NCBI GenBank assembly: GCA_016929775.1
Contig: JAFGIE010000045.1
Coordinates: 3,951 to 67,950 of the forward strand
Source of the DNA: Anaerolineae bacterium
GTDB taxonomy: Bacteria; Chloroflexota; Anaerolineae; JAFGEY01
Direction: 5' to 3'
DNA: 64,000 nucleotides
Position 1 is the stretch's first letter. Every line of letters starts with the position of its first letter. Shown piece by piece: positions 32,070-41,351 of the stretch. The notes under the pieces were generated by a model. That model was not told the origin of the DNA and searched no databases. It saw nothing but the letters and a program-made list of their open reading frames with translations. The position numbers and the translations under genes are program-made.

Positions 32070-34046
32070 CTATGACCCGGACAGGGAACCTCTGACGATC
32101 TGGTACGCGGTGCCAAAGCCGAGCTTGTTCGGGGGCGTCAGACCGCGGTTCTGTACCTTCTTGCTGCCCTTGGGCACTTCCCGGATCTCGTTCCCGTTTC
32201 CGTCCTCCCAGACCTTCTTCTTTGCGTTCCATTTGAAGGCTGTGGGCTCGCGCGAGCTCGCCAGCTCCGCGTCGCCCATGGATCCCAGCACGCCGTCGTA
32301 CGGTTTCTGCGTCCCGCCCGCCGAGACCTGCAGCCAGGTGTGCGAGTTAGGCGCCTCCTTGCTGGTCCCGGTGAACAGGATCCGGCCCGTCTGGACGCCC
32401 TTAGCATCGTAGACCGTCCCCTCAAACGAGGTCGGGATCACGCCTCCCTTCTGCGATGCCATGGGCTTGGTCAGCAAGGCCTGTGGCTCGACGATCGGGA
32501 AGGTCTGCACGTTGTCCAGGCCCGGGTAGAGCTTGATCATCGTCTCCAGCAGCTTGACGATCGTGTCGCACTGCGTGCTCGGCTCGGTCGGCATCTGCTG
32601 ACCGATCGCGCGCATAGCTTGCTCGCGCTTAGCAAGCCGTTTCGTGCGCTCCTTCGGATCCTCGCCCAGCATGATCTGGCTCGGCGCATCCAGGTCGCTG
32701 GCGGGATAGTAGCCGATCTGGATGTCCTGCTTGCTGATGAATGCCTTGAATATCTCGTCCACGATCGTGACCGGGGGTGCGGACTGCATGCCCTTGACGG
32801 TCGCCTTGACGCGCTGCGTGGCTTTGAGCACGGGCATGCCCTTGGCAAAGTTTGTCCACGTCTTCCCGGCGCCCTCCAACGCTGTCACCATGCCTCTTGC
32901 CGTCACCAGCTGGTAGAGGTTGTTGAGGGCGCTCAGGTCGCCTGTGTCCTTGAGTGGCGCGAGGACCTTCTCGATAAAGGCGCGCGGCGCGTGCTGTACG
33001 AGCTTGGCAACCAAGGCGGGGCCGATTGTCCTGGCGGTGACCCACCGCCAGTCCAGAACGGTCTCGGCAAAGGCCAACCACTCCTGCTGGGCGCCCTTGT
33101 CCAGCGTGAGCGCGAGGCGCTCCACCATGAGCAGGTGCTGCAGCTGCTCCGTCTGGCCCTTGTCCCGCAGGTCGATCAGCACGTCTTTGATGAACTCCTT
33201 GGGATGGGCCCGCGGTTCCGCGACCTTGCCGGCGAACTTGGTCCACGTCTTCTTGTCCTTTTCCAGTTCGGTGACCATGCCCACCCGCGCGATCATGGCG
33301 TGCAGGGAGGTCAGGTCGCCCGCCTCGTGCAGCACCGCCAGGACGTTCTTGGTAAAGTCGCCGGGATTGTGCGCCGCCAGTTCCACCACCAGTTCGTCGG
33401 ACAGCTGTGAGAGGAGGGGATGCCAGCGCACGATCGCCTTGGGCTTGACGATCAGGTCGTAGAGGATCGGATTGCGCACTGCCGCCGGCGCGGTTGCGGC
33501 GCCCACCTTCCACGCCGTCGTGTTCCCCTCGTACTTCTCGAGCAAGTGCGCGAGCAGCGTCTTATAGTAGGTCGCGTCCAGCTCCTGCAGCCTGGTCGCC
33601 GCCGCCTGTGCGCCCGACAGCGAGTCGCCCTTCATCGCCTTCTCGAGCTTGGTGGTGTGCCACCACTTCTTGCTCAGCCATCTCACCGATGGCTTGTCGG
33701 TGCGCTGCAGCACGCCGGTATCCGGCGCGCGCTGCCGGTTGCCCTTGCCGGACGGGTCTCCTGCGAGGCGTTTGGCCTGGAGCGGCTCTTGAGCCTGGCT
33801 CAGGAGCGCTGACCCGGCGCGCCCCGCCTGGATCTGGGCTGTCACAGCCCGGTTTCCGGTCCAGCGCTGCAGGGCGAGCTGGTCGGCGGGCGCGGCCCTG
33901 GGTGGTTGGGCCATGGCGCGCTGGACGCTGAGCGCGAGCGCGTGGGCGGTGTTGGACAGTGAGGATTCGTCGACCGGGGAGTGCACGGTGTGGCGCCGCT
34001 GCGCCGGACGGTGCACTCGTGTGCGATGCTCTGCTGTGCCTGGCAC
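32070..34046 (-). CDS. Orphan eCIS-effector-like protein with helical repeats and a putative Cys-His-Asp C-terminal domain
   Basis: 658 residues. It starts with GTG behind an ideal GGGAGG. The N-terminal region is disordered and contains LALQRWTGNRAV (~57-68), like the LQRxxGNxAV signature I associate with cargo proteins of extracellular contractile injection systems, often next to DUF4157; no HExxH is present. The middle (~215-420) has three ~48-residue helical repeats beginning PGDFTKNVLAVL, PKEFIKDVLIDL and PRAFIEKVLAPL. The C-terminal ~170 residues have Cys493 (TQCDTIVKLL), His569 (NSHTWLQV) and Asp584 (PYDGVLGS). Their order and flanking pattern suggest a papain/transglutaminase-like active site. 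There is no signal peptide. No sheath, tube or baseplate genes lie in the window. Function is inferred, not shown. Confidence 0.55.
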   Translation of the reverse strand: MPGTAEHRTRVHRPAQRRHTVHSPVDESSLSNTAHALALSVQRAMAQPPRAAPADQLALQRWTGNRAVTAQIQAGRAGSALLSQAQEPLQAKRLAGDPSGKGNRQRAPDTGVLQRTDKPSVRWLSKKWWHTTKLEKAMKGDSLSGAQAAATRLQELDATYYKTLLAHLLEKYEGNTTAWKVGAATAPAAVRNPILYDLIVKPKAIVRWHPLLSQLSDELVVELAAHNPGDFTKNVLAVLHEAGDLTSLHAMIARVGMVTELEKDKKTWTKFAGKVAEPRAHPKEFIKDVLIDLRDKGQTEQLQHLLMVERLALTLDKGAQQEWLAFAETVLDWRWVTARTIGPALVAKLVQHAPRAFIEKVLAPLKDTGDLSALNNLYQLVTARGMVTALEGAGKTWTNFAKGMPVLKATQRVKATVKGMQSAPPVTIVDEIFKAFISKQDIQIGYYPASDLDAPSQIMLGEDPKERTKRLAKREQAMRAIGQQMPTEPSTQCDTIVKLLETMIKLYPGLDNVQTFPIVEPQALLTKPMASQKGGVIPTSFEGTVYDAKGVQTGRILFTGTSKEAPNSHTWLQVSAGGTQKPYDGVLGSMGDAELASSREPTAFKWNAKKKVWEDGNGNEIREVPKGSKKVQNRGLTPPNKLGFGTAYQIVRGSLSGS

Positions 34047-34153
34047 GCGTACCTCCCTACTAGCTCTTCAACGTCGCGTTCGGCGAGTGCCGCGGCGACC
34101 CATCCCCAGGGCGCTCCTAGGTGGTCACAGGAGGTGCGTGAGCGCTTGAACCT

Positions 34154-34184
34154 ATTATACCACAGATCGGGGCACATAGCGCAA
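34154..34184 (-). promoter_or_regulatory. Possible promoter of the eCIS-effector-like gene
   Basis: Minus strand TATAAT (34159-34154) with TTGCGC (34184-34179) at a 19-bp spacing. It lies downstream of the tRNA terminator, so the gene needs its own promoter. Confidence 0.5.
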
Positions 34185-34208
34185 CGGATCGACTGCTGGT
34201 GCGGGACG

Positions 34209-34243
34209 AAAAAAGTGCCAGACACTCCACAAGTGTCTGGCAC
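34209..34243 (-). terminator. Terminator of tRNA-Lys
   Basis: A perfect 12-bp stem GTGCCAGACACT/AGTGTCTGGCAC with a 5-nt loop, followed by TTTTTT on the minus strand. Confidence 0.93.
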
Positions 34244-34251
34244 CTCGGGCC

Positions 34252-34327
34252 TGGTGAGCCGTACAGGATTCGAACCTGTGACTCCCTGCTTAAAAGGCAG
34301 GTGCTCTGCCAACTGAGCTAACGGCCC
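34252..34327 (-). tRNA. tRNA-Lys (anticodon TTT)
   Basis: 76 nt including an encoded CCA. Acceptor GGGCCGT pairs with ACGGCTC (one G-U), D arm GCTC/GAGC, anticodon stem CCTGC/GCAGG with loop CTTTTAA (anticodon TTT), T arm ACAGG/CCTGT with TTCGAAT, discriminator A. It has its own promoter and terminator. Confidence 0.97.
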
Positions 34328-34340
34328 CTACAACGACCCC

Positions 34341-34369
34341 AGTATAGCACGAAAGCCCCGTCCTGTCAA
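34341..34369 (-). promoter_or_regulatory. Promoter of tRNA-Lys
   Basis: Minus strand TTGACA (34369-34364), 17-bp spacer, TATACT (34346-34341). Confidence 0.9.
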
Positions 34370-34415
34370 CCCCCAACTGACAGGTTAGGGGCAAATTTTA
34401 AGGTTAATTAGGCAT

Positions 34416-35222
34416 CTATACTCTCTTATTTAGTCCTAATTCCTGCCTTTTCTTGTCCTTTAGGGGATATGTCGGATCGAGCCGCCGGATCTCGGCGCAC
34501 AGGATCTGGAAGAGTCGGTCAGTGTGAAACCCGGCGCGTGCTCCGAGGCGCCTACCCTGCAGCCCCTCCGGCTCGTCGAGGTGTGCGCGGTAGAGGGGTA
34601 GGACGCGCACGATCACCGGTTGGGGCGCCCGCCGCGCGCGCTGCAGCCGTTGGAAGGCGGTCAGCGAGCCCTCGGTCTCCCAACTGCGGTCCAGCATCGA
34701 GGCGACGCGGTGCCCGCCCATGACGACGACTGGCATGATCGGCACGCGCGCCACCAGCGCAAAGCGCGCCGCGCCGCTCTTGAACGGGCCCAGCGTGACC
34801 CGGTCGTGTGGGTCGTCGGGATTGCCCAGGCGCGTGCCCTCCAGGGACGTCGCCAGCACGCCGTTCGGGCGCTTGAGCAGGGCGTGGATCGCGCGCACGA
34901 GGCGCGGCTCTGGGTGCTGCTGGTCGATGCAGATCACCCGGTCACCCGTCACCACGCGCGGTAGGATGCGGTTCTCCGCCTTGGTGAGCCACACGGGCCA
35001 CGCGCGTCCTGCGCGGCGAAAGCACTCGTCGATCGCGATCGAGTCGATCCAGCCCGTGTGGGGCGCGAATGCGCAGACCATGGCGCTTCTGCGCGGGATA
35101 AGCTTCTCGCTGCCAGCGGTGTCCAGGCGCACCGTGCCCAGCAGGTACGCCTCGAGTACGTGGGGAATGATCTGTCGCCAGCGGGGCGGCGGATACGATG
35201 GTGCGTTGGCGTGTCTGGTCAT
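34416..35222 (-). CDS. PlsC-type 1-acylglycerol-phosphate acyltransferase family protein
   Basis: 268 residues. APHTGWIDSIAID holds the HX4D catalytic motif, and SLEGTRLGNPDD holds the EGTR-type motif that binds the glycerol phosphate. VPIMPVVVMGG is the conserved later strand. Such enzymes acylate lysophosphatidic acid at the membrane in phospholipid synthesis; divergent members act on other lipids. The start is uncertain: ATG at 35222 is preferred over the GTG at 35279, which has no ribosome site. The last codons and the ~75 bp downstream are notably AT-rich compared with the surroundings, and no clear terminator is seen there, only a 7-bp inverted repeat near 34362-34384. Confidence 0.8.
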   Translation of the reverse strand: MTRHANAPSYPPPRWRQIIPHVLEAYLLGTVRLDTAGSEKLIPRRSAMVCAFAPHTGWIDSIAIDECFRRAGRAWPVWLTKAENRILPRVVTGDRVICIDQQHPEPRLVRAIHALLKRPNGVLATSLEGTRLGNPDDPHDRVTLGPFKSGAARFALVARVPIMPVVVMGGHRVASMLDRSWETEGSLTAFQRLQRARRAPQPVIVRVLPLYRAHLDEPEGLQGRRLGARAGFHTDRLFQILCAEIRRLDPTYPLKDKKRQELGLNKRV

Positions 35223-35451
35223 GGGATTTGGCCTCGCATCTGGCGGCTCTACAGTGTGTAACCCGCATGTGGCGGTCACGTGTCGCTGACGTGTTCAGTT
35301 TGCGTGGCGGTCCATTCCCTCGCGCGCCCTCCGCGTGCATTGCACGTGTGCGGCTGCGAACACCAGGGGTACGTCCTGTGATGCGCCAGGTCACTACCGG
35401 TTGTGTCCGCGCGGTGCGGCTGCAGCTCCCGCCCGCTAGATGACATAACAC

Positions 35452-35480
35452 TTGACTTTGCGCGCGAGCTGTTGTAGGAT
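35452..35480 (+). promoter_or_regulatory. Promoter of the FtsB/DivIC-like gene
   Basis: TTGACT (35452-35457), 17-bp spacer, TAGGAT (35475-35480). Confidence 0.75.
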
Positions 35481-35514
35481 CGAATCAGGTCGTTCGTTCA
35501 CTGGGGGCAGCCTG

Positions 35515-35913
35515 ATGAAGCAGCACAAGAACCCACCCCTGATCTCAAGTACGCAGTTCGTCGCCATCGTCATCCTGACGCTCTCGATCTTTCTGATCAT
35601 CGACCTCGGGCGCCGGGCGACCGCCCAATACCACGTCTCGCAGGCGGAGCGGCGCCTCAAGCAAGAGATCAGCGACGCGCTGGACCTGCAGGCCCGGCTG
35701 ATCGAGCAGCGCGACTATGTCGCCAGTGACGCCTACGTCGAGGAATGGGCGCGCGACAACGCGCACATGATCCGCCCCGGCGATCAACCGGTGATCCTGG
35801 TCACAACCGAAGCCCCCAGCCCGGCGCCGCGCAGCCTCGCGCCGCAGGACCCCGCACCGGCGGACGATATCCCCAACTGGTACTACTGGTGGGAGCTCTT
35901 TTTCGCCGAGTAG
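35515..35913 (+). CDS. FtsB/DivIC-like septum-formation initiator protein
   Basis: 132 residues. A short cytoplasmic N-terminus, one membrane helix (TQFVAIVILTLSIFLIIDLG, ~14-33), an extracytoplasmic coiled coil (~38-70) and YVEEWARDNAHMIRPGDQPVILV, which corresponds to the YxExxAR...LxxPGE element of FtsB/DivIC. These proteins link FtsL and FtsQ/DivIB in the divisome. A Pro-rich then Trp/Tyr-rich tail (NWYYWWELFFAE) follows. The start at 35515 is chosen because the promoter -35 begins at the only upstream in-frame start. It is a single-gene unit, convergent with the GH31 gene. Confidence 0.8.
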   Translation: MKQHKNPPLISSTQFVAIVILTLSIFLIIDLGRRATAQYHVSQAERRLKQEISDALDLQARLIEQRDYVASDAYVEEWARDNAHMIRPGDQPVILVTTEAPSPAPRSLAPQDPAPADDIPNWYYWWELFFAE

Positions 35914-35982
35914 GCGTGGGCGCGCCCAGCTACCATCCCGTGGATCCCGGCGTAGCGCCTCTCCGCTGTACTGCGCCCCGCG

Positions 35983-38900
35983 CTAGCTGAACGCGAGGTC
36001 GGTCATCGGCACGTCGTCCGTGCCCGACGCCCGGAACCCCGCCCCCAGGAACCAGAAGGGACGTCCCTCCGTCGGGGGCTGGGTCGCCACGAGCAGGGTG
36101 TTGGCGCCCGCCCTGAGGCGAAACGGCTCTGTCGTGCGCAGTTGCCTGACAAAGGGGTGCGCCGTGCCCTGGTCCCGCGCCGCCTCGGCGACCGGCTCTC
36201 CGTTCAGGGTGAACGATACCTCTCCGCCCGCCATGTAGGCCAAGACCGCCTCCCGGTCGTCCGGGCTGGTGACGGTCGTCGCCACATAGGCGGCGAGCGG
36301 TTCGCCCGCCTGCAACCGTTCGCGGTAGGCGCGCGAGAACAGGATTGCGTGCGGTTCGTTGATGTTGGCGAGCCCCTCTGCCGTCTGGCGATGGGGCGTC
36401 CACCCCAGCGACGCATCGATCGTGCCGTCCGTGTTCGTCACTTCGCGCAGCGAGAGCGGCGTCTGTTCGCGGTTGTAGACTAGCGCTCGCCACGCATAGA
36501 CCGTCGGAAAGATCGGCTGGCTGTGGTGCGTGAGGGACAGCGTCTGCCCGCGCCACCGCAGCTCGACCTCTGCCTCCCAGCGCGCACTCGCGACGCTCCC
36601 GTCGAAGGCAAAGGGCGTGGCAATGATCTGTGCCTCGCTGCAGCCCGCGTGGTCGACCGTGTGCCGTTCGTGCGCCCCGCCTCGGTAGAGGTCAAAGGTC
36701 ACGCGCACGTCGTAGCGCTGTTCTGGCGATGCGGGCGCGCCGACGATCACCCGTCCCAACTGCCCCGCGGCTTCCTCGGGCGTGACGTACTCGATCACGC
36801 GCGCAAAGGGCCCCCCAAGCCGGGCTACGGCGTCCGCACGACCGGGCAGCGCGGTGCGCAGCACCGCATCCGCCGCTGCGGCGCTGCTGGCATCCCCACC
36901 GGCGCCGGCGGGCCACTCGCTGCCCAACAGGCGCCACGCATCGCCCCGCGCGCATGCGCGGTTGTGCGCCTCGCCGAGCGCCGAGATGCCGTTCGGGTTC
37001 CATGCCGTCACCTCGACGCCTTGACGCCTGTCGCGCGCCGCAACCCGGATCGTGGTGGTCAGCGTCTCGGGGTTGTAGGCCCAGTCTCGGCTGCCCTCGC
37101 CGTCGATCGTCACTGCCTCGGGCTGCCGGCTGCCCTCGAGGTGGATCACATAGCCCCGCTCCGGCGCGAGCGCCGCGCAATGTCCCTCGGCGGGGGCGAC
37201 GCGCACCGTCCACGCCCGATCGGCGTCGATCTCGGTCTCGATCGCCGTCCACTCGAACGCTCCCTGCTGGTAGGCAGTCGAGACGCCGTCGTCTTCGTAG
37301 AGCCGGAACGTGCCCGCCGCGCCAGGGAAGACCTGCAGCACGATCGGGTCGGAGGGGATGTCGTCGGTAGCGCCCGAGCGCATGCCCGTCCCCGCCGGGT
37401 CGTGGTATGACGAAGCGAGCGGCACGATCGCCCCTGCGCGCGCCAGAAGCGGCACGCGGTCCAGGTCGCCGACCACGCGCACCCAGCGCGGTCCGCTGTA
37501 CGTCTCCTTGGTCTGGTAGTCGATCCACGTCCCGTCCGGCACCCAGACGTCGGTCGATGCCATTCCTGTCGCTGGGTCTGCTGGGTGGACGATCGGCGCG
37601 GCGATCAGCTCGTCGCCCAGGTAGTACTGGTAGCGCGCGACGTACGCTGCTTCCGCCTCGGGGTGCGCATAGTACATCGGGCGGCAGAGCGAGATGCTCG
37701 TCTCGGATGCGACCCGTGCCATGGTATACAGGTAGGGCACCAGTTGGTAGCGCAGGTGGAACGCGGCGCGCGCGGCGCGGTACACGGGGTCGGGATAGGC
37801 CCACGGGCGGCGCTCCGCCGTCGGGTCCTTTGTCGAGTGCAGGCGCAGGCAGGGGCTGAGCGCGCCGAACTGGACCCAGCGCGCATAGAGCTCGGGTTCG
37901 GTGGCGCCGCCCATGTGCCCGCCGATGTCGTGGCTCCACCAACCGTAGCACACGTTCGATGCCGTGGCGGTGAGGTAGGGCTGGAACTGGAGCGCGGGCC
38001 AACCGACGATCGTGTCCCCCGAGAAGCCGATGTAGTAGCGATGGTTGCCCAAGCCTCCCCAGCGGCTGTACAGCATCGGCCTGCCGCCGCGTCGCGTCGA
38101 GTCGTGAAAGTGAAGGTGGTTGAGCCACGGCAGTGGATCGAGGCCCCGCATCTCCGAGCCTTCGCCCTGCTGCCAGTCGATCCACCAAAAGTCGACCCCT
38201 TCGTCCTCCATCGGGTGGTGGAGCAGCTCAAAGTAGTGGCGCACGAACCGCTTGTCGGTGATCCGGAAGGGCACGGGCTCGCCGCTCTCCGGGTCCATGC
38301 CCATCGCCCTTGCGAACTGCGCATAGACCGCTTCGTGCGCCTGGATCCCCTGCGCGGGGTGTAGGTTGAGCGTGGCGCGCAGGCCCTTGTCGTGCACCCA
38401 CGACAGGAAGGCGGCGGGGTCCGGAAAGAGCTCGCGGTTCCACGTGTATCCGGTCCACGTCACCGGCGTGTGCCAGTCCATGTCGATCACCAGCACGTCG
38501 AGCGGCAGGTCGTGGCGCTCAAAGTCGCCCACCAGGTCCATCAGGTCCTGTGCGCTGTAGGCCCAGTAGCGCGACCACCACGCGCCGAGCACAAAGCGCG
38601 GGATCAGCGGGATCGCCCCGCCAAAGCGCGTATAGTCCTGCAGCGCACCCGCATAGTCGTGCCCGTAGGCGAACAAGGTCCAGTCGCTCAGCGCGTGCTC
38701 GGGGCGGGGGGCGACCCACCCGTCGTCCGGCTCAAAGACCACGGAAGCCGAGTCGTCGAACACCGACCACCCGGCGCGCGAGAGCAAGCCCTCGCCCAGC
38801 GCTGCGTCCCCGGCGCACCCGTCGAGGGTGCGGCGGGTCCCGCGCAGGTTCGCCGGCGCGGGCATGCCCGGCGTCCAGACCGCTCGCTCCCCGTCCAGGT

Positions 38901-39222
38901 CCATGGCGATCGACAGGTTCGCGGCGTCAAAGGGACCATCGCTGCGGAGGTAGCACAGGCGCAACGCGCCCGTATCCACGCACAGCCCGCTCGCGTCCCG
39001 CTCGATCTGCAGCGGAGGTGGATCAGGCGTGTAGCGCGTCGGGAAGGCGTACGTCCCCCGGTCCTCGAACGCGCCGGTCTCGGACCACTCCATGCGGACC
39101 ATGCGTGGGGTGAGAAAGGTAAAGCGCGCCTTGCCGCAGACCACCATCGCGTCCTCGTGCGCGACAGGGTTCCCGCGGAAGCGGATTCGTTCGTAGAGAT
39201 CAGCAGCATCGTGCGTGGTCAT
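35983..39222 (-). CDS. Glycoside hydrolase family 31 protein with a long C-terminal extension
   Basis: 1079 residues. The GH31 core (~60-690) has VLVIDMDWHTPVTWTGYTWN, the nucleophile Asp in VDFWWIDWQQGE (~350), the acid/base Asp in YIGFSGDTIVGW (~403) and WWSHDIGGHMGG. GH31 enzymes hydrolyse or transfer alpha-glucosyl, alpha-xylosyl or alpha-galactosyl groups. After the usual C-terminal beta domains there are ~350 further residues of beta-rich sequence, not recognised. There is no signal peptide, so the substrate is intracellular. The start at 39222 follows an excellent GGGAGG. It is the last gene of the inositol cluster; release of inositol from a glycosylated form would fit but is inference. 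Confidence 0.88.
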   Translation of the reverse strand: MTTHDAADLYERIRFRGNPVAHEDAMVVCGKARFTFLTPRMVRMEWSETGAFEDRGTYAFPTRYTPDPPPLQIERDASGLCVDTGALRLCYLRSDGPFDAANLSIAMDLDGERAVWTPGMPAPANLRGTRRTLDGCAGDAALGEGLLSRAGWSVFDDSASVVFEPDDGWVAPRPEHALSDWTLFAYGHDYAGALQDYTRFGGAIPLIPRFVLGAWWSRYWAYSAQDLMDLVGDFERHDLPLDVLVIDMDWHTPVTWTGYTWNRELFPDPAAFLSWVHDKGLRATLNLHPAQGIQAHEAVYAQFARAMGMDPESGEPVPFRITDKRFVRHYFELLHHPMEDEGVDFWWIDWQQGEGSEMRGLDPLPWLNHLHFHDSTRRGGRPMLYSRWGGLGNHRYYIGFSGDTIVGWPALQFQPYLTATASNVCYGWWSHDIGGHMGGATEPELYARWVQFGALSPCLRLHSTKDPTAERRPWAYPDPVYRAARAAFHLRYQLVPYLYTMARVASETSISLCRPMYYAHPEAEAAYVARYQYYLGDELIAAPIVHPADPATGMASTDVWVPDGTWIDYQTKETYSGPRWVRVVGDLDRVPLLARAGAIVPLASSYHDPAGTGMRSGATDDIPSDPIVLQVFPGAAGTFRLYEDDGVSTAYQQGAFEWTAIETEIDADRAWTVRVAPAEGHCAALAPERGYVIHLEGSRQPEAVTIDGEGSRDWAYNPETLTTTIRVAARDRRQGVEVTAWNPNGISALGEAHNRACARGDAWRLLGSEWPAGAGGDASSAAAADAVLRTALPGRADAVARLGGPFARVIEYVTPEEAAGQLGRVIVGAPASPEQRYDVRVTFDLYRGGAHERHTVDHAGCSEAQIIATPFAFDGSVASARWEAEVELRWRGQTLSLTHHSQPIFPTVYAWRALVYNREQTPLSLREVTNTDGTIDASLGWTPHRQTAEGLANINEPHAILFSRAYRERLQAGEPLAAYVATTVTSPDDREAVLAYMAGGEVSFTLNGEPVAEAARDQGTAHPFVRQLRTTEPFRLRAGANTLLVATQPPTEGRPFWFLGAGFRASGTDDVPMTDLAFS

Positions 39223-39287
39223 TGCACCTCCCTGGCGATGTGCGGTCTGTGCCGGGTGCGACGTGAGCGCCGGCGCATCGTCGTGCC

Positions 39288-40103
39288 CTATGCCTCGTCG
39301 AGCAGTCGGCGCAGGGTGCGCATGCTCTCCACGGCGCAGGTCTCGGCGTCGGGCACCGGGCGCGCCTCGATCGAGATGTAGCCTGTGTAGCCGATCGCGC
39401 GCAGCGTGTGCACGATCGCGCAAAAGTCAATGTGCCCCGCGCCGGGGTAGGCGCGGTTCGAGTCGGCAAAGTGGACGTGAAAGAGGTGGGACCCAGCCTC
39501 GCGCAGGCTCTCCTCGATCGATGCGTCCTCGATGTTCATGTGAAAGGTGTCGGCGAGTACGCCGAAGGCGCTCGAGCCGACCTCCTCGACCAGGGCAAGG
39601 CACTCGGGCACCGAGTTGATCAGCGTGGTCTCGTAGCGGTTGATCGGTTCGAGCGCCAGGCGCACCCCGCGCGGGGCAGCGGCGGCGGCGCAACGCTGCA
39701 GCGCCTTGACCATCCACGCATGGGCCTGCGCGTGGGCGATCCCCGGGCGGACGATCCCGCGCAGCAGGCCGATGATGATCACAGCCCCCGTGCGCGCGGC
39801 AAAGGGGATGTGATCGAGCACCCGCTGTACTGCCGCCGCGCGTACGCCGGGATCGGGATCGGTGAACGACAGGCCCTCCTCGCCCCACGCCTGCCCGGTG
39901 CCGATCGCCGGAACTGCCAGCCCGTGCGCATTGGTCACCGCGAGCAGGACGTCCGCCTGGATCAGGTTCGGGTCGCGGATCGCCAGCTCCACGCCGTCGT
40001 ACCCGAGGGCTGCGATCGTCGCCACGTTGGCGGCGAAATCGCCCTTGAAGGCGACGGCGTCGAACTTGCTTGGATGGGTCGAGAGGACGATGCTGGTCTT
40101 CAT
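39288..40103 (-). CDS. Sugar isomerase/epimerase TIM barrel, candidate 5-keto-L-gluconate epimerase (IolO-like)
   Basis: 271 residues of the xylose-isomerase-like (AP endonuclease 2) barrel family. LALEPINRYETTLINS, VLADTFHMNIED, LFHVHFADSNRAYPGAGHIDF and GYISIEARP carry the metal-binding Glu, Asp, His and Glu. In Thermotoga maritima a protein of this family and size, IolO, epimerises 5-keto-L-gluconate to D-tagaturonate after the inositol ring is opened. The neighbours here (iolN, iolG, iolM-like) support the same role. The start at 40103 follows AAGGGAG. A hydroxypyruvate isomerase or tagatose/psicose epimerase activity remains possible. Confidence 0.68.
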   Translation of the reverse strand: MKTSIVLSTHPSKFDAVAFKGDFAANVATIAALGYDGVELAIRDPNLIQADVLLAVTNAHGLAVPAIGTGQAWGEEGLSFTDPDPGVRAAAVQRVLDHIPFAARTGAVIIIGLLRGIVRPGIAHAQAHAWMVKALQRCAAAAAPRGVRLALEPINRYETTLINSVPECLALVEEVGSSAFGVLADTFHMNIEDASIEESLREAGSHLFHVHFADSNRAYPGAGHIDFCAIVHTLRAIGYTGYISIEARPVPDAETCAVESMRTLRRLLDEA

Positions 40104-40188
40104 AGCGCTCCCTTCTGGTGTCTGTCCGCCGAGATCGGCGCGCCGTGTCGCCGCGAGTCGAGCGACACGGCGCACCAGCTTGGACGCG

Positions 40189-41298
40189 TTACCGCTGCCC
40201 GATCGTGGGCAGACCGTACACGCTCTTCCAGCCCTCGGTCCACGGCTCGCGCAGGTAGGGTTCCATCTCTGCTTCCGTGCGCATGGTGGTCGTCTCCACC
40301 GGAGGCACCGTGCCGGAGGGGAATGCGGTGATGATCTCGTCGACCAGCAGGGTCAGGTAGCTCAGGATCGCCGCCAGGGGGCGCTTGGCCTTTTCCGCGC
40401 TGCTCAGCGTCGCGCGCCCGACCACGCCTTCTGGCGTTCCGAACAACTCGATCGCCGCGTGTCCCTCGCCCTCCGACCATTTGCAGGGCCGGCGGAAGGG
40501 ATCGACCGACTTGTCGAGGTGCCCGTCGGGCAGGTACGAGATCCCGTCGGCGTCGACGGCGTGCGCCATGTTGACCATGTCGGGAAAGAGGTACAGCCCG
40601 AGCGAGGTCTCCGATTCGTCGGCATGGACAAAGTTCGTGTCCCACTTGCCGCCTTCGTCGGTCGTGTTAAAGAACTCGCGCACTGCACGGTGCCAGTCGA
40701 TCACGCGGTAGATGCCGGGCAGCTGGTAGCGCTTGCAGAACTCGTGCAGCGCCTCCTCGAGCACCCACAGCTGTCCGTGGTTGTTGAGGATGATCTGCTT
40801 GCGCCAGCCGTCGTTCCACAGCCCGAGCATGGTGTCGACCAGGAACTCGACCACGACGTGGTCGCGGATGATCACGTTGCCCGGCATGCCCAGGTGGTGA
40901 TAGGGATGCGCGCCGTACATCAGCGGCGGCAGCGCGAGTGCAGGCGGGTTGCCCCCGTGCGTGGCATAGTAGCGGCGCACGCCCTCGGCGATCTGGCTCA
41001 CAAAGAGCGTGTCTACAGCGCTCACGGTGTGGTCGCCGTGCAGCTCGGTGCAGCCGACGGGGATGATCACCACGTCGTTCTTGCGCCGCTGCTCGATCAG
41101 GTCGTGGCGTATCGTGGTCTGGATGTACGACCCTGCCTTGCCCCACTCGCAGGGCGAGGGCATGCCGTACTCGGCGAGCACAGCCTCGATCTCTGCGTCG
41201 CTCGATTCCCACAGTCGCTTCTTGAGGCGCCCGACCGCAGTGTTCTCAAAGAACACCGTCGGGTTGCCGGTGCGGAAAAACTTGGGTTCGGTGGACAT
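40189..41298 (-). CDS. iolN: Creatininase-family hydrolase, candidate 3-dehydro-scyllo-inosose hydrolase (IolN-like)
   Basis: 369 residues. The creatininase fold is indicated by VVIIPVGCTELHGDHTVSAVDTLFVSQIAEGV (metal-binding Glu, His, Asp) and LNNHGQLWVLEEAL. In T. maritima the IolN member opens the diketo-inositol ring to 5-keto-L-gluconate. The assignment depends on cluster context with iolM and iolG. The start at 41298 is chosen because GGAGGAG lies 6 bp upstream; the in-frame ATG at 41313 is part of that ribosome site. It lies 53 bp after the mgtC-phoU stop. Confidence 0.75.
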   Translation of the reverse strand: MSTEPKFFRTGNPTVFFENTAVGRLKKRLWESSDAEIEAVLAEYGMPSPCEWGKAGSYIQTTIRHDLIEQRRKNDVVIIPVGCTELHGDHTVSAVDTLFVSQIAEGVRRYYATHGGNPPALALPPLMYGAHPYHHLGMPGNVIIRDHVVVEFLVDTMLGLWNDGWRKQIILNNHGQLWVLEEALHEFCKRYQLPGIYRVIDWHRAVREFFNTTDEGGKWDTNFVHADESETSLGLYLFPDMVNMAHAVDADGISYLPDGHLDKSVDPFRRPCKWSEGEGHAAIELFGTPEGVVGRATLSSAEKAKRPLAAILSYLTLLVDEIITAFPSGTVPPVETTTMRTEAEMEPYLREPWTEGWKSVYGLPTIGQR

Positions 41299-41351
41299 CG
41301 TTTGCTCCTCCATCGGTATGGGTTGGGGTACAGTCTCGATCGCCGGTCCCG

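Noticed and set aside
34386..34460. AT-rich patch beside tRNA-Lys as an integration (att) site
   Set aside because: No duplicated tRNA 3' end, integrase or mobile gene was seen nearby. The patch contains the 3' end of the acyltransferase gene.
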